DNA from: CAYVMN01 sp964452575
Lineage (GTDB): Bacteria; Desulfobacterota; DSM-4660; Desulfatiglandales; Desulfatiglandaceae
Assembly: GCA_964452575.1 (NCBI GenBank)
Contig: CAYVMN010000146.1
Location: forward strand, 1-11,354
Direction: 5' to 3'
DNA: 11,354 nt
How positions within the stretch are numbered: position 1 is the first letter of the stretch; every line of letters begins with the position of its first letter. Both the position numbers and the translations under genes were made by a program. The notes under the pieces are model-generated. The model was given only the letters and a program-made list of their open reading frames with translations, was not told where the DNA came from and made no database searches. Below, in pieces: positions 1 through 7,577 of the stretch.

Positions 1-2
1 CG

Positions 3-740
3 GTAAAGGATGGGGAAATTTATGTCCTGGAGGTGAATCCGAGGGCATCCCGAACGATACCGTTCGTCAGCAAGGCCACCGGTGTCCCCCTGGCCAAGCT
101 GGCCACAAAAGTAATTTTGGGGAAGAAACTCAAGGATCTGGGAATAATCCGGGAAGTTATTCCCAGGCATGTCTCTGTAAAGGAATCGGTCTTCCCCTTT
201 GACCGATTTCCAGGGGTCGACACCCTTTTGGGACCTGAAATGAAATCCACCGGTGAAGTCATGGGTATCGACTCCTCATTTGGGCTTGCGTTCGCCAAGT
301 CTCAGCTGGCCGCTGGCCAGAAGCTGCCCCTATCAGGCAGCGTGTTTATCAGCGTCAGAGACGAAGATAAAGACCCAGTGCTTCAGATTGCCGCTGGGTT
401 TCGGGATCTTGGATTCAGAATCGCAGCAACCAGGGGTACATCTGCCTTCCTCAAAAGGAACGGCATTTCCACTGTGAAGGTCAGAAAGGTCAGAGAAGGC
501 AGGCCCCACGTGGTAGACATGATCAAGAATGGAGAGATTGATCTGGTGGTCAATACAACGAGTCATAAGAAGGCCATTTCAGAATCCTATTCCATTCGCC
601 GCACCGCACTCACCTTTGGCATCCCCTATACAACCACACTCGCCGGAGCCAGGGCCACGGTCCAGGCCATCAGAGCTATGATTGAAGGGCAATTGAACGT
701 CAGGACAATACAGGAATACCACCCAGGGAATTGCAATTGA
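3..740 (+). CDS. carB: Carbamoyl-phosphate synthase large subunit, C-terminal part (5' end outside window)
   Basis: This is the last 245 codons or so of the large subunit, which makes carbamoyl phosphate from bicarbonate, ammonia (supplied by CarA from glutamine) and two ATP, for pyrimidine and arginine synthesis in the cytosol. The first residues (VLEVNPRASRTIPF) are the end of the second ATP-grasp domain, with the Mg/ATP-ligating Glu and Asn of the EVNPR motif. The remaining roughly 150 residues form the MGS-like allosteric domain, recognisable from the stretch GTSAFLKRNGI and the later DLVVNTT. The full family protein is about 1070 residues, so roughly three quarters of the gene lies to the left of the window. 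The frame is uninterrupted to the TGA at 738-740. purF begins 17 bases later, so the two are probably one transcript. The family is certain; the effector (UMP, ornithine or other) cannot be read from the sequence. Confidence 0.97.
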   Translation, partial: VKDGEIYVLEVNPRASRTIPFVSKATGVPLAKLATKVILGKKLKDLGIIREVIPRHVSVKESVFPFDRFPGVDTLLGPEMKSTGEVMGIDSSFGLAFAKSQLAAGQKLPLSGSVFISVRDEDKDPVLQIAAGFRDLGFRIAATRGTSAFLKRNGISTVKVRKVREGRPHVVDMIKNGEIDLVVNTTSHKKAISESYSIRRTALTFGIPYTTTLAGARATVQAIRAMIEGQLNVRTIQEYHPGNCN

Positions 741-757
741 CAATTGGTGATTGGGGA

Positions 758-2173
758 ATGAACCGAATGCAGAATCAGGAATCGCAACGACTTCGCCCCA
801 GAGAGGAATGCGGTATCTTCGCAGTGTATGGTCACGAGGAGGCAGCCAGGCTGACCTATTTTGGCCTCTACGCATTGCAACACCGGGGACAGGAAAGCGC
901 AGGGATTGTCACCTCCAACGGCAAACAGGTTATCGAGTACAAGGCCATGGGCCTCGTGCCGGAAATCTTTGATCAGGACGTCTTAGACAGACTCAAGGGA
1001 CATATTGCCTTAGGGCATGTAAGATACTCTACCACGGGCTCATCCCTTCTCGTAAACGCCCAGCCTTTCAGAATTAAGTATTCCGGGACCTCTCTTGCCA
1101 TTGCTCATAACGGCAACCTGGTCAATGCAAGCCAGATCCGCTCGGAACTGGAAGACAGGGGCTCCATTTTTCAGACCAGCATGGATACTGAAGTGGTGCT
1201 TCATTTGGTTGCCAAGTTCCTTAGACTGGGTTTGGAAGAGGCCATGGTTCAGACCATGGCCCAGGTCAAGGGGGCCTTTTCAATGATCGTGATGACCGAG
1301 GACGCTATGATAGCCAGCAGGGATCCCCACGGCTTTCGACCCCTTAGCCTCGGAAAACTGAACTCGAGTTATGTGGTTGCCTCTGAAACGTGTGCCCTTG
1401 ATTTGGTGGAGGCGGAATATATTCGAGAGATCGAGCCTGGAGAGATACTGATTATCAACCAGAATGGCCTCAGGAGTATCCCATCAAGGCTAGAGTCCCG
1501 TAAAAGCCAGTGCATTTTTGAGCTGATTTACTTCGCTAGGCCTGACAGCAATGTGTTTGGCCGGAATGTCTATGTGTTTCGGAAGAGGCAGGGCAGCCTG
1601 TTGGCCAGGGAATTTCCTCGCGATGTTGACCTTGTAATGCCTTTTCCAGACTCCGGAAACTATGCAGCCTTAGGCTATGCCCAGGAATCTGGCATCCCTT
1701 TGGAGATGGGTGTGATCAGGAACCACTATGTAGGTAGGACCTTCATAGAGCCATCTCAGAGCATGAGAGATTTTGGGGTGAAGGTGAAGCTAAACCCCGT
1801 AAAGGAGCTCCTGAGAGACCGGAGGGTATTGATCATAGAAGATTCCATCATACGCGGGACCACAGCACGATCCAGAATTAAGACCCTGAGAAAGGTAGGG
1901 GCCCGCGAGGTCCATATGTTGGTGAGTTGCCCGCCCCACCGTTTCCCGTGCTATTACGGAATCGACTTCTCAAGCAAAGGTGAACTTATTGCAGCCCAGA
2001 AATCTGTTGAGGAGATTGGGCGGTTTATCCGGTTGGACAGCCTCGGCTATTTGAATATCAATAACCTGGTCAAGGCCACTGACATCCCAAGAGAAGAACT
2101 ATGCCTGGCTTGTTTTGATGGGAACTATCCTGTGCCAATCGACCAGGCTTTTTCGAAATACCGCTTTGAGTAA
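758..2173 (+). CDS. purF: Amidophosphoribosyltransferase (glutamine PRPP amidotransferase)
   Basis: Catalyses the first committed step of purine synthesis, PRPP plus glutamine to phosphoribosylamine. I chose the ATG at 758 (471 aa) because GGTGA at 746-750 sits 7 bases upstream; an in-frame TTG at 731 would overlap carB, and ATG 767 is a further alternative. Seventeen residues precede Cys18 in the sequence EECGIFAVYG, which fits the cleaved propeptide of Bacillus-type PurF, leaving Cys18 as the N-terminal glutaminase nucleophile. The class II amidotransferase domain follows (QHRGQESAGI at 41-50, HNGNL at 117-121), then the phosphoribosyltransferase domain with the PRPP motif VLIIEDSIIRGTT at 357-369. 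Cys252, Cys398, Cys449 and Cys452 match the four 4Fe-4S ligands of the Bacillus enzyme, so an iron-sulphur cluster form is expected. Its length is normal for the family. The next gene starts 9 bases after the stop. Confidence 0.97.
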   Translation: MNRMQNQESQRLRPREECGIFAVYGHEEAARLTYFGLYALQHRGQESAGIVTSNGKQVIEYKAMGLVPEIFDQDVLDRLKGHIALGHVRYSTTGSSLLVNAQPFRIKYSGTSLAIAHNGNLVNASQIRSELEDRGSIFQTSMDTEVVLHLVAKFLRLGLEEAMVQTMAQVKGAFSMIVMTEDAMIASRDPHGFRPLSLGKLNSSYVVASETCALDLVEAEYIREIEPGEILIINQNGLRSIPSRLESRKSQCIFELIYFARPDSNVFGRNVYVFRKRQGSLLAREFPRDVDLVMPFPDSGNYAALGYAQESGIPLEMGVIRNHYVGRTFIEPSQSMRDFGVKVKLNPVKELLRDRRVLIIEDSIIRGTTARSRIKTLRKVGAREVHMLVSCPPHRFPCYYGIDFSSKGELIAAQKSVEEIGRFIRLDSLGYLNINNLVKATDIPREELCLACFDGNYPVPIDQAFSKYRFE

Positions 2174-2182
2174 GGGGGGAAT

Positions 2183-3370
2183 ATGCCTGGTTTTGAAATC
2201 TTTGGTGATGAGGAACGGAAAGAAGTGGAGGACGTTCTCGATACAGGGGTCCTCTTCCGCTACGGATTTGATGGAGCGCGTAAAGGTCACTGGAAAGCGA
2301 AGGCCTTTGAGAGGGAACTGGCAGAACGTACCGGGGCCAGATACTGTCACCTTTGCTCCAGCGGCACTGCTGCCCTTTCAATCGCCCTGGCGGCGTGCGG
2401 GATCGGTGCAGGAGACGAGGTCATCATTCCCCCGTTTACTTTCGTGGCAACCATGGAGGCCGTGCTGAATGCCGGGGCCGTGCCGGTTTTTGCAGAGATT
2501 GATGAGACCCTTTGCCTGGACCCTGAGACAATCGAATCGGTGGTAACACCGCGCACGAGGGCCGTCCTGCCAGTACATATGTGTGGATCCATGGCCCGCA
2601 TAAATGAAATAGAAGCGCTTTGCGAGGAAAAGGGCTTCCTTCTTATAGAGGATGCGTGCCAGGCATTGGGCGCCACCTTCAAGGGCAAGGCCGTTGGTAG
2701 ATTTGGACGGATGGGATGCTTTTCATTTGATCCGGTAAAGACAATCACGTGTGGTGAAGGTGGAGCAACTGTAACCGATGAAGCAGATCTTTACAAGGCA
2801 GCGGAGGCATTCGCAGATCACGGACACGATCACATTGGTGATGACAGGGGACTTGAAGATCATCTGATGCTTGGAAACAATTATCGGATAAGCGAATTGA
2901 ATGCAGCTGTCGGACTGGCTCAGCTGAGAAAACTCGATCTTATTCTAGAGAAACAGCGTTTAAACAAGAGGGTCATAAAGGAGGCGCTTTCCATCATCCC
3001 GGAGATCACCTTTAGAGATATACCTGATCCAGATGGAGATTCGGCCACTTTCTTATCCTTTTTTCTTCCTGAAGAATCACGGGCGCGCAAGGTGGCTAAA
3101 GAACTTAGCCGATCTCGTGTTGATGGCTGTTTCTACTGGTTCGAAAATAAGTGGCATTACTTGAGGCAATGGAATCATCTAAAAGAACTACGTGCCCCTG
3201 CAAGGCTTGCAGCAGGGCTTCTAGACCACCGACCGGACTATTCAGAGGTAAGACTTCCTAGGTCTGACAGTATTATGAGCAGGACAATCTCAATGCAGAT
3301 CAAGATTTCATGGACACAGGAAGAACTTTCAGGGCGAATTGAAAAGGTCCTGCGTGTTTTAGGTGATTAA
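2183..3370 (+). CDS. kdnA: DegT/DnrJ/EryC1-family PLP aminotransferase, probable Kdo8N transaminase KdnA
   Basis: A 395-residue fold-type I sugar aminotransferase. Visible family marks are SSGTAAL at 59-65 (phosphate binding), IPPFTFVAT at 82-90, IEDACQALG at 155-163 with Asp157 for the pyridine nitrogen, and the PLP Schiff-base Lys186 in FDPVKTITCGEGG. In Shewanella, KdnA uses glutamate to aminate 8-oxo-Kdo (made by KdnB) to Kdo8N, a sugar that replaces Kdo in lipopolysaccharide. The specific call rests on the neighbour: a KdnB-like dehydrogenase follows after 31 bases, and no nucleotide-sugar genes are nearby to suggest another amino sugar. The aromatic-rich stretch around 317-331 (FYWFENKWHY and onward) is likely part of the substrate site, which is an inference. 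The start ATG follows a G-rich Shine-Dalgarno (AGGGGGGA, 2173-2180) that overlaps the purF stop. Family certain; substrate probable. Alternatives are other DegT-type sugar transaminases. Confidence 0.8.
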   Translation: MPGFEIFGDEERKEVEDVLDTGVLFRYGFDGARKGHWKAKAFERELAERTGARYCHLCSSGTAALSIALAACGIGAGDEVIIPPFTFVATMEAVLNAGAVPVFAEIDETLCLDPETIESVVTPRTRAVLPVHMCGSMARINEIEALCEEKGFLLIEDACQALGATFKGKAVGRFGRMGCFSFDPVKTITCGEGGATVTDEADLYKAAEAFADHGHDHIGDDRGLEDHLMLGNNYRISELNAAVGLAQLRKLDLILEKQRLNKRVIKEALSIIPEITFRDIPDPDGDSATFLSFFLPEESRARKVAKELSRSRVDGCFYWFENKWHYLRQWNHLKELRAPARLAAGLLDHRPDYSEVRLPRSDSIMSRTISMQIKISWTQEELSGRIEKVLRVLGD

Positions 3371-3386
3371 TTCTGGAAGTTGTATC

Positions 3387-3393
3387 GGGAGGG
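3387..3393 (+). promoter_or_regulatory. Ribosome binding site deciding the kdnB start
   Basis: GGGAGGG ends 8 bases before a GTG at 3402 and is the only good Shine-Dalgarno near the 5' end of the dehydrogenase frame. It favours GTG 3402 over the earlier in-frame GTG at 3363, which would overlap the end of kdnA and add 13 residues unlike the start of this family. Confidence 0.6.
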
Positions 3394-3401
3394 AAGGCAA
3401 A

Positions 3402-4475
3402 GTGACTCGAAATTGCAAATTGGTTTCCAGGATCCTTTTCGGAAGGGGGTGTTTTAACCAGCTGGATCATGTCCTTGAAGAGAAACGAGAAGACATCCCA
3501 TCCTTCATGATCTTTATAGTGGACGACGTATTTCTTGAGAGCGATCTCAGGAATAGATTACCTGTGAAAGACCAGGACCTGTTGTTGTGGGTAAATGTGG
3601 ACGACGAACCCAAGACGGCCTATGTGGACGAGCTGACACATAAGGTACGAGATTTCGCAGATCATCCCGCAAACGGGGTTATCGGAATAGGCGGAGGGAG
3701 CACCATGGACATCGCCAAAGCCCTGTCCCTTATGCTCACAAATCCCGGATCTGCAACTGAATACCAAGGGTGGGACCTGATCAGAAATCCGGCCGTATAT
3801 CACGTCGGAATCCCGACCCTTTCTGGAACAGGAGCCGAGGCCTCCCGTACTGCGGTGCTGATCGGTCCTGAGAAGAAGTTGGGGATCAACTCAGATCATA
3901 CTGTATTTGACCAGCTAGTGCTCGATCCAGAGCTGGTTGCTGGGGCGCCCCTTGATCAGCGTTTCTACACAGGAATGGACTGCTTCATACACTGCGTGGA
4001 ATCCCTGTCTGGAACCTATCTTAACACCTTCAGCAGGTCTTACGGGGAAAAGGCCATTGACCTATGCAGGGAGGCCTTCTTGAACGATGGCCAGGATAGC
4101 GACGACAAATTAATGATGGCCTCCTATTTTGGGGGTATCAGTATTGCCCATTCGCAGGTGGGCGTATGTCATGCCCTTTCATACGGGCTTTCCTTTGTAC
4201 TTGGAATTCACCATGGAATTGGTAACTGCGTGATCTTCAACCACCTTGAGGACTTTTACCCTGAGGGAGTCCAGGAATTCCGCCAGATGTTGAAGAAAAA
4301 CAAGATCGAGCTTCCGCAAAAGCCTCTCCCCTCTATTGGAAGTCAGGAATTGAAGAAAATGACTGACATTGCTCTTGGACTCGACCCTCTTTGGGAACAT
4401 GCCCTAGGGAGAGACTGGAAAAAGATAGCGACCAGAGAAAAAATCGAAGTGCTATATCAAAGGCTTTTCAGGTAG
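3402..4475 (+). CDS. kdnB: Iron-type alcohol dehydrogenase, probable Kdo 8-oxidase KdnB
   Basis: A 357-residue group III (metal-dependent) alcohol dehydrogenase. The N-terminal half has the nucleotide-binding motif GIGGGSTMD (95-103) and the family stretch PTLSGTGAE (138-146). The C-terminal helical half carries the expected metal ligands: Asp193 and His197 in GMDCFIHCVES, His257 in GVCHALSYG, and His271 in the IHHG stretch. In Shewanella, KdnB oxidises the C8 hydroxyl of Kdo with NAD to the aldehyde that KdnA then aminates. The opening residues (SRILFGRGCFNQLD) and the short C-terminal region match my memory of KdnB rather than FucO or butanol dehydrogenases, but I could not align them. The KdnA-like gene directly upstream supports the call. 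GTG at 3402 is preferred as start because of its Shine-Dalgarno. No clear terminator follows the TAG. Family certain, substrate probable. Confidence 0.82.
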   Translation: MTRNCKLVSRILFGRGCFNQLDHVLEEKREDIPSFMIFIVDDVFLESDLRNRLPVKDQDLLLWVNVDDEPKTAYVDELTHKVRDFADHPANGVIGIGGGSTMDIAKALSLMLTNPGSATEYQGWDLIRNPAVYHVGIPTLSGTGAEASRTAVLIGPEKKLGINSDHTVFDQLVLDPELVAGAPLDQRFYTGMDCFIHCVESLSGTYLNTFSRSYGEKAIDLCREAFLNDGQDSDDKLMMASYFGGISIAHSQVGVCHALSYGLSFVLGIHHGIGNCVIFNHLEDFYPEGVQEFRQMLKKNKIELPQKPLPSIGSQELKKMTDIALGLDPLWEHALGRDWKKIATREKIEVLYQRLFR

Positions 4476-4917
4476 GCATTGGTTATCGGCAAACGGCGAT
4501 CCTTACCAAAGGCCTTGGGAGTGATTTTAGCCCCTGGCGGGCCTGTTGTCTCTTATATTCATTCATTACGAAGCTTCCCCCATCAAACACCTGCTCATCT
4601 TGTCCCCCTAAAAGGTTGTTGAAACACAAAAAGGCATCTACCTTCCTTGCGAAACGACGGGCAACCTGAAGCCAGGCACCCACTTTTCCCGCATGAAAAG
4701 GAGGGTCTCAATATTAAACAGGCTGATTAGATTATCTTTCCTTGGCCGGAGCCATCCTTGCAGTAGGTGATGCCACAGGACGAATCGTAGCCGGTTTGAA
4801 AGCCTTAGGGGATGGCCTTCGGCTTCTGGCCTCATAAGGTCTTCAGACCAGAGGGAGGGCGTTCCCAAAACACGGCCTTACCCTCCTGTTGGATTTCTAC
4901 CAAATTGTATCTAATAG

Positions 4918-4946
4918 TTGCAAGCCCTACAATTTAGTAGTATACT
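4918..4946 (+). promoter_or_regulatory. Sigma-70-type promoter for the NifA-like gene
   Basis: TTGCAA at 4918-4923 (four of six matches to TTGACA) and TATACT at 4941-4946 (five of six to TATAAT) are separated by exactly 17 bases, in locally AT-rich DNA. Initiation near 4953 would give a leader of about 245 bases before the ATG at 5198. It is the best promoter-like sequence in the spacer. Confidence 0.5.
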
Positions 4947-4949
4947 AGA

Positions 4950-4970
4950 AACCCTTGCATATCCAAGGTT
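4950..4970 (+). other. Small hairpin at the predicted transcript start
   Basis: AACCCTTG (4950-4957) and CAAGGTT (4964-4970) can pair over seven base pairs with one bulged C and a six-base loop. It lies just at or after the transcription start expected from the promoter at 4918-4946, where it could be a 5'-end stabilising stem or part of an operator. It is small and could be chance. Confidence 0.25.
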
Positions 4971-5014
4971 CCCTATAACATAGTGATTTTAAACAAAATG
5001 TTCCCTTGACTAGT

Positions 5015-5076
5015 TGTCATTCCCGTGAATCCCAGCCCCTGTTCAAGCCAGGGGGAGGCCCTTCCCAGGAATGACA
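5015..5076. repeat. Nested inverted repeat, REP/MITE-like palindromic element
   Basis: Outer arms TGTCATTCC (5015-5023) and GGAATGACA (5068-5076) are perfect 9-base inverted complements. Inside, CCCCTG (5036-5041) and CAGGGG (5049-5054) form a second perfect 6-bp stem with a 7-base loop. The outer arm sequence resembles the GTCATTCC-ended palindromic repeats scattered between genes in many proteobacterial genomes. It lies in the leader of the activator gene and would fold in its mRNA. One copy in the window, so repeat status is inferred. Confidence 0.5.
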
Positions 5077-5197
5077 GCGCCTGGACTATCACCTAAGAAA
5101 TAGTGGCATTCAGCAATAAGGTGTGGTCCCTTGCAGAACGGCAAACATAAGAGAAAAGATAAAACGAAAACCTGGCTCTTAGAGGACTGGATTGTCC

Positions 5198-6711
5198 ATG
5201 GCATCTAGCAGCATAAATCACAAGCCGGACGAGGTTGCCTGCCTTTATGAGATAACAAAGGCCATGCATGCCACCTTGGACCTGAAAAAGGCCCTCTACA
5301 CAGTCCTAAACCTACTCTCAGAACACCTCGGCATGAACAGGGGTTCTATCTCCCTTTTGAACCCTGACACCTCGGAAATCCATATTGAGGTGGCCCACGG
5401 CATATCGTCGACCGAAAAAACGAGGGGCCGCTATAAATTGGGTGAGGGCGTCACCGGCCGTGTCATTGAATCCGGACGACCTATGGCCATACCAAAGATA
5501 AACGACGAGCCGCTATTCCTGGACAGGACAAGGTCAAGGAGTCAAATTGACAAATCGATGATCTCCTTCATCTGCGTCCCCATTAAGGAAAATGCAAAAG
5601 TAATCGGTGCCCTCAGTGTAGATCGGGTCTTCACAGGATCGTCGCCGCTGGCTGAGGATGTAAGGTTGTTGACAATCATAAGCAGTTTAATCGCCCAAAA
5701 GGTAGCCTTACTTGAAAAGATACATGGCGAACAAGAGCAGCTTAGGGAAGAAAACCTCCGGCTGAGAAGGGAACTCGACAAGAAATACAGCTTCACCAAC
5801 ATCATCGGCAACAGCCGTAAGATGCAGGAGGTCTTCTACCTCATCACCCAGGTGGCCAAGAGCAATGCCAGTGTACTCCTTCTAGGGGAGAGTGGCACGG
5901 GTAAAGAACTGGTGGCCAATGCCATCCACTATAACAGTCTCCGTTCAACCAAACCCTTGATAAAGGTCAACTGCGCAGCCCTCCCTGCAAACCTAGTTGA
6001 GGCCGAGCTTTTCGGCTACGAAAAAGGGGCCTTCACAGGAGCAAATCGGGAAAAGGCCGGTAAGTTCGAACTCGCGAATACCGGGACTATATTTCTGGAC
6101 GAAATCGGGTCTCTTGAACTTGAAAGTCAGGGAAAGTTGTTGCGAGTCCTTCAGGAGAGGGAGCTGGAAAGACTGGGGGGAATGAAGAGCATAAAGGTCA
6201 ATGTTCGCCTCATCGTAGCAACCAATAAAGATCTTGCAGCAGAAGTTGAGGGGGGCAGCTTTCGGGAAGACCTGTTCTATAGACTCAATGTCTATCCCAT
6301 CTATTTGCCACCCCTGAGGGAGCGGGAGGCCGACATCCTCCTCCTTGCCGATTACTTCCTCGAGAAGTACGCGTCCGAATATCAAAAGGATATCAAGAGG
6401 ATTTCAACTCCTGCTATAGAGGCCCTGACCCAGTATCACTGGCCTGGAAACGTCAGAGAGTTGGAGAATTGCATGGAAAGGGCGGTTCTCCTATGCGATG
6501 ACCGGGTCATCCATAGCTACCACCTGCCTCCTACCTTGCAGACCGCTAAAGATACAGATACTCAGCAGTCTCAGTCACTTAGGGATGCCATTGAACGATT
6601 CGAAAGGGAATTGCTCATCGACGCCTTAAAGACCAGTCGGGGAAACATGAGACAGGCGGCAAAGGCCCTCAAGACAACCGAGCGCATCTTTGGCTACAAG
6701 ATAAAAAACCT
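5198..6711 (+). CDS. Sigma-54-dependent transcriptional activator, NifA-like (GAF-AAA+-Fis), 3' end in assembly gap
   Basis: An enhancer-binding protein that would remodel sigma-54 RNA polymerase using ATP. Domains: GAF sensor about residues 12-170, a charged coiled-coil linker about 172-195, AAA+ domain about 200-435, and a C-terminal Fis-type helix-turn-helix about 465-505. The AAA+ part has Walker A GESGTGKE (230-237), the sigma-54 contact loop GAFTGA (277-282), Walker B TIFLDE (297-302), REDLFYRL with the arginine finger, and WPGNVREL (415-422). The recognition end (RIFGYKIKNL) is typical of NifA, and the family usually ends within about 10 residues, so only the last codons are lost in the N run. 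ATG 5198 is chosen; AGAGGA at 5181-5186 is 11 bases upstream, and a TTG at 5192 has better spacing, so the start could be two codons earlier. It lacks the linker cysteine pair of oxygen-sensitive rhizobial NifA. No nif genes are adjacent, so the target genes are unknown. Confidence 0.9.
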
Positions 6712-6811
6712 NNNNNNNNNNNNNNNNNNNNNNNNNNNNNNNNNNNNNNNNNNNNNNNNNNNNNNNNNNNNNNNNNNNNNNNNNNNNNNNNNNNNNNNNN
6801 NNNNNNNNNNN
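6712..6811. other. Assembly gap of 100 N
   Basis: A run of exactly 100 undetermined bases, the usual placeholder for a scaffold gap of unknown size. It falls between the 3' ends of two convergent genes and hides the last codons of the activator and any shared terminator. The true distance, and even the presence of another small gene here, cannot be judged. Confidence 0.98.
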
Positions 6812-6822
6812 GATTGTTGGAC

Positions 6823-7518
6823 CTAACTCTCTTTCCAGAGGACCCTTCTCCTCCTGGCAATCATAGCCCTCATCATATCCCCGGCATTTTCAGCGTGATC
6901 TGCTATGGAACCGATGATTTCAGAGAGTCTAACCATATGGTATAGGCTTATCGGATCTTTCTCAATAGCAAAGATCTTGACCTTTAGTTCGTCTTCCCTT
7001 TTGTCTGCTTCATGCTCGAGTTTGCGCAAGTTATGGACAATGGCCTTTACGATTCTCCGCTGCTTTTCAGAGTAATCATCAAAGTATTTTTTTGCTTCGG
7101 CGACCATGCTGCTCAGTTCTTCTATAGGATCAATGACTGCGTCTACCAGAAGGAATAAGTCCTTCTCTAGTGCCTCAGGGATATTTGGGTTGGCGCGATA
7201 GGAAAGCCAGTCAAGTGCCTCTTCCACAGAGTCCAAAACCCTGTCCTGTTCCTTTATGTACAAAAAGAGCTCGAATTTGGACACTGGCATCCGTGTTCCT
7301 TTGGGAATATGGCCCCGGATTCTTCGCTTCACGGCATCTGCATCATTTTCCAACTTCTTAACTTCTTGACGAAATACCTCAAATTCTTGGCATTTGACTG
7401 ATACATAGCACTCTATAGCCTGCTGAAAGGCCCAGGCACATTCTCTCACTTTTTCTGCGTGTTCTTGAAGACTGTCAAAGGGTGATGTCACAAATATCGA
7501 AATTCGCGGAATTCGCAT
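6823..7518 (-). CDS. DUF47 family protein, PhoU-like partner of the PiT transporter
   Basis: A 231-residue, all-helical, soluble protein of the DUF47/TIGR00153 family, which has a PhoU-like fold and is typically encoded next to PiT transporters. Its role is thought to be modulation of transport. Acidic metal-binding-type motifs of PhoU-like bundles are visible: KLENDAD (55-61), KLEHEADKRED (166-176), and SEIIGSIADHAENAGD (199-214). There is no signal peptide or membrane segment. The length is usual for the family and the gene is intact. The ATG is supported by a strong AGGAGG five bases upstream. It lies 59 bases downstream of the PiT gene on the same strand, so the two are probably co-transcribed, in agreement with the known PiT-DUF47 pairing. 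It converges with the NifA-like gene across the assembly gap. Confidence 0.9.
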   Translation of the reverse strand: MRIPRISIFVTSPFDSLQEHAEKVRECAWAFQQAIECYVSVKCQEFEVFRQEVKKLENDADAVKRRIRGHIPKGTRMPVSKFELFLYIKEQDRVLDSVEEALDWLSYRANPNIPEALEKDLFLLVDAVIDPIEELSSMVAEAKKYFDDYSEKQRRIVKAIVHNLRKLEHEADKREDELKVKIFAIEKDPISLYHMVRLSEIIGSIADHAENAGDMMRAMIARRRRVLWKES

Positions 7519-7523
7519 TATCT

Positions 7524-7529
7524 CCTCCT
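7524..7529 (-). promoter_or_regulatory. Strong ribosome binding site of the DUF47 gene
   Basis: Read on the - strand, AGGAGG ends five bases before the ATG at 7518. It is the best Shine-Dalgarno in the window, much stronger than that of the transporter upstream, suggesting the accessory protein is translated at least as well as the transporter. Confidence 0.6.
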
Positions 7530-7577
7530 GAAACGATGAAAAGAATTGTTTTCGAACTGGACCTTTAGACCAGACAC

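Larger units (their letters stand above)
4476..5197. other. Gene-poor spacer between kdnB and the sigma-54 activator
   Basis: About 720 bases with no gene I can defend. The left part (4483-4868) is open in two overlapping - strand frames (4868 to 4638, 76 codons from TTG; 4683 to 4483, 66 codons from GTG) and in a + frame running out of kdnB. None has a good start plus Shine-Dalgarno, and I recognise none of the translations. A short palindromic stretch CCAAAGGCCTTGG lies near 4507 without a T run, so it is not a terminator. The right part holds the promoter at 4918-4946, a start-site hairpin and the inverted-repeat element at 5015-5076, described separately. Confidence 0.6.

Noticed and set aside
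731..757. TTG start for purF at 731
   Set aside because: It overlaps the carB stop and has no Shine-Dalgarno; ATG 758 has GGTGA at good spacing and gives a normal propeptide length.
3363..3401. GTG start for the kdnB frame at 3363
   Set aside because: It overlaps kdnA and has no ribosome binding site; GTG 3402 has GGGAGGG upstream.
4391..4669. A 92-codon + strand open frame overlapping the end of kdnB
   Set aside because: It begins inside kdnB in another frame, has no ribosome binding site and no recognisable protein features.
4843..4854. Small hairpin GGTCTTCAGACC as a terminator after kdnB
   Set aside because: Only four to five pairs, no T run, and nearly 370 bases downstream of the stop codon.
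6812..6826. Codons after the N run read as the end of the activator
   Set aside because: The frame through an N run of unknown length has no meaning, and these bases overlap the end of the DUF47 gene on the other strand.
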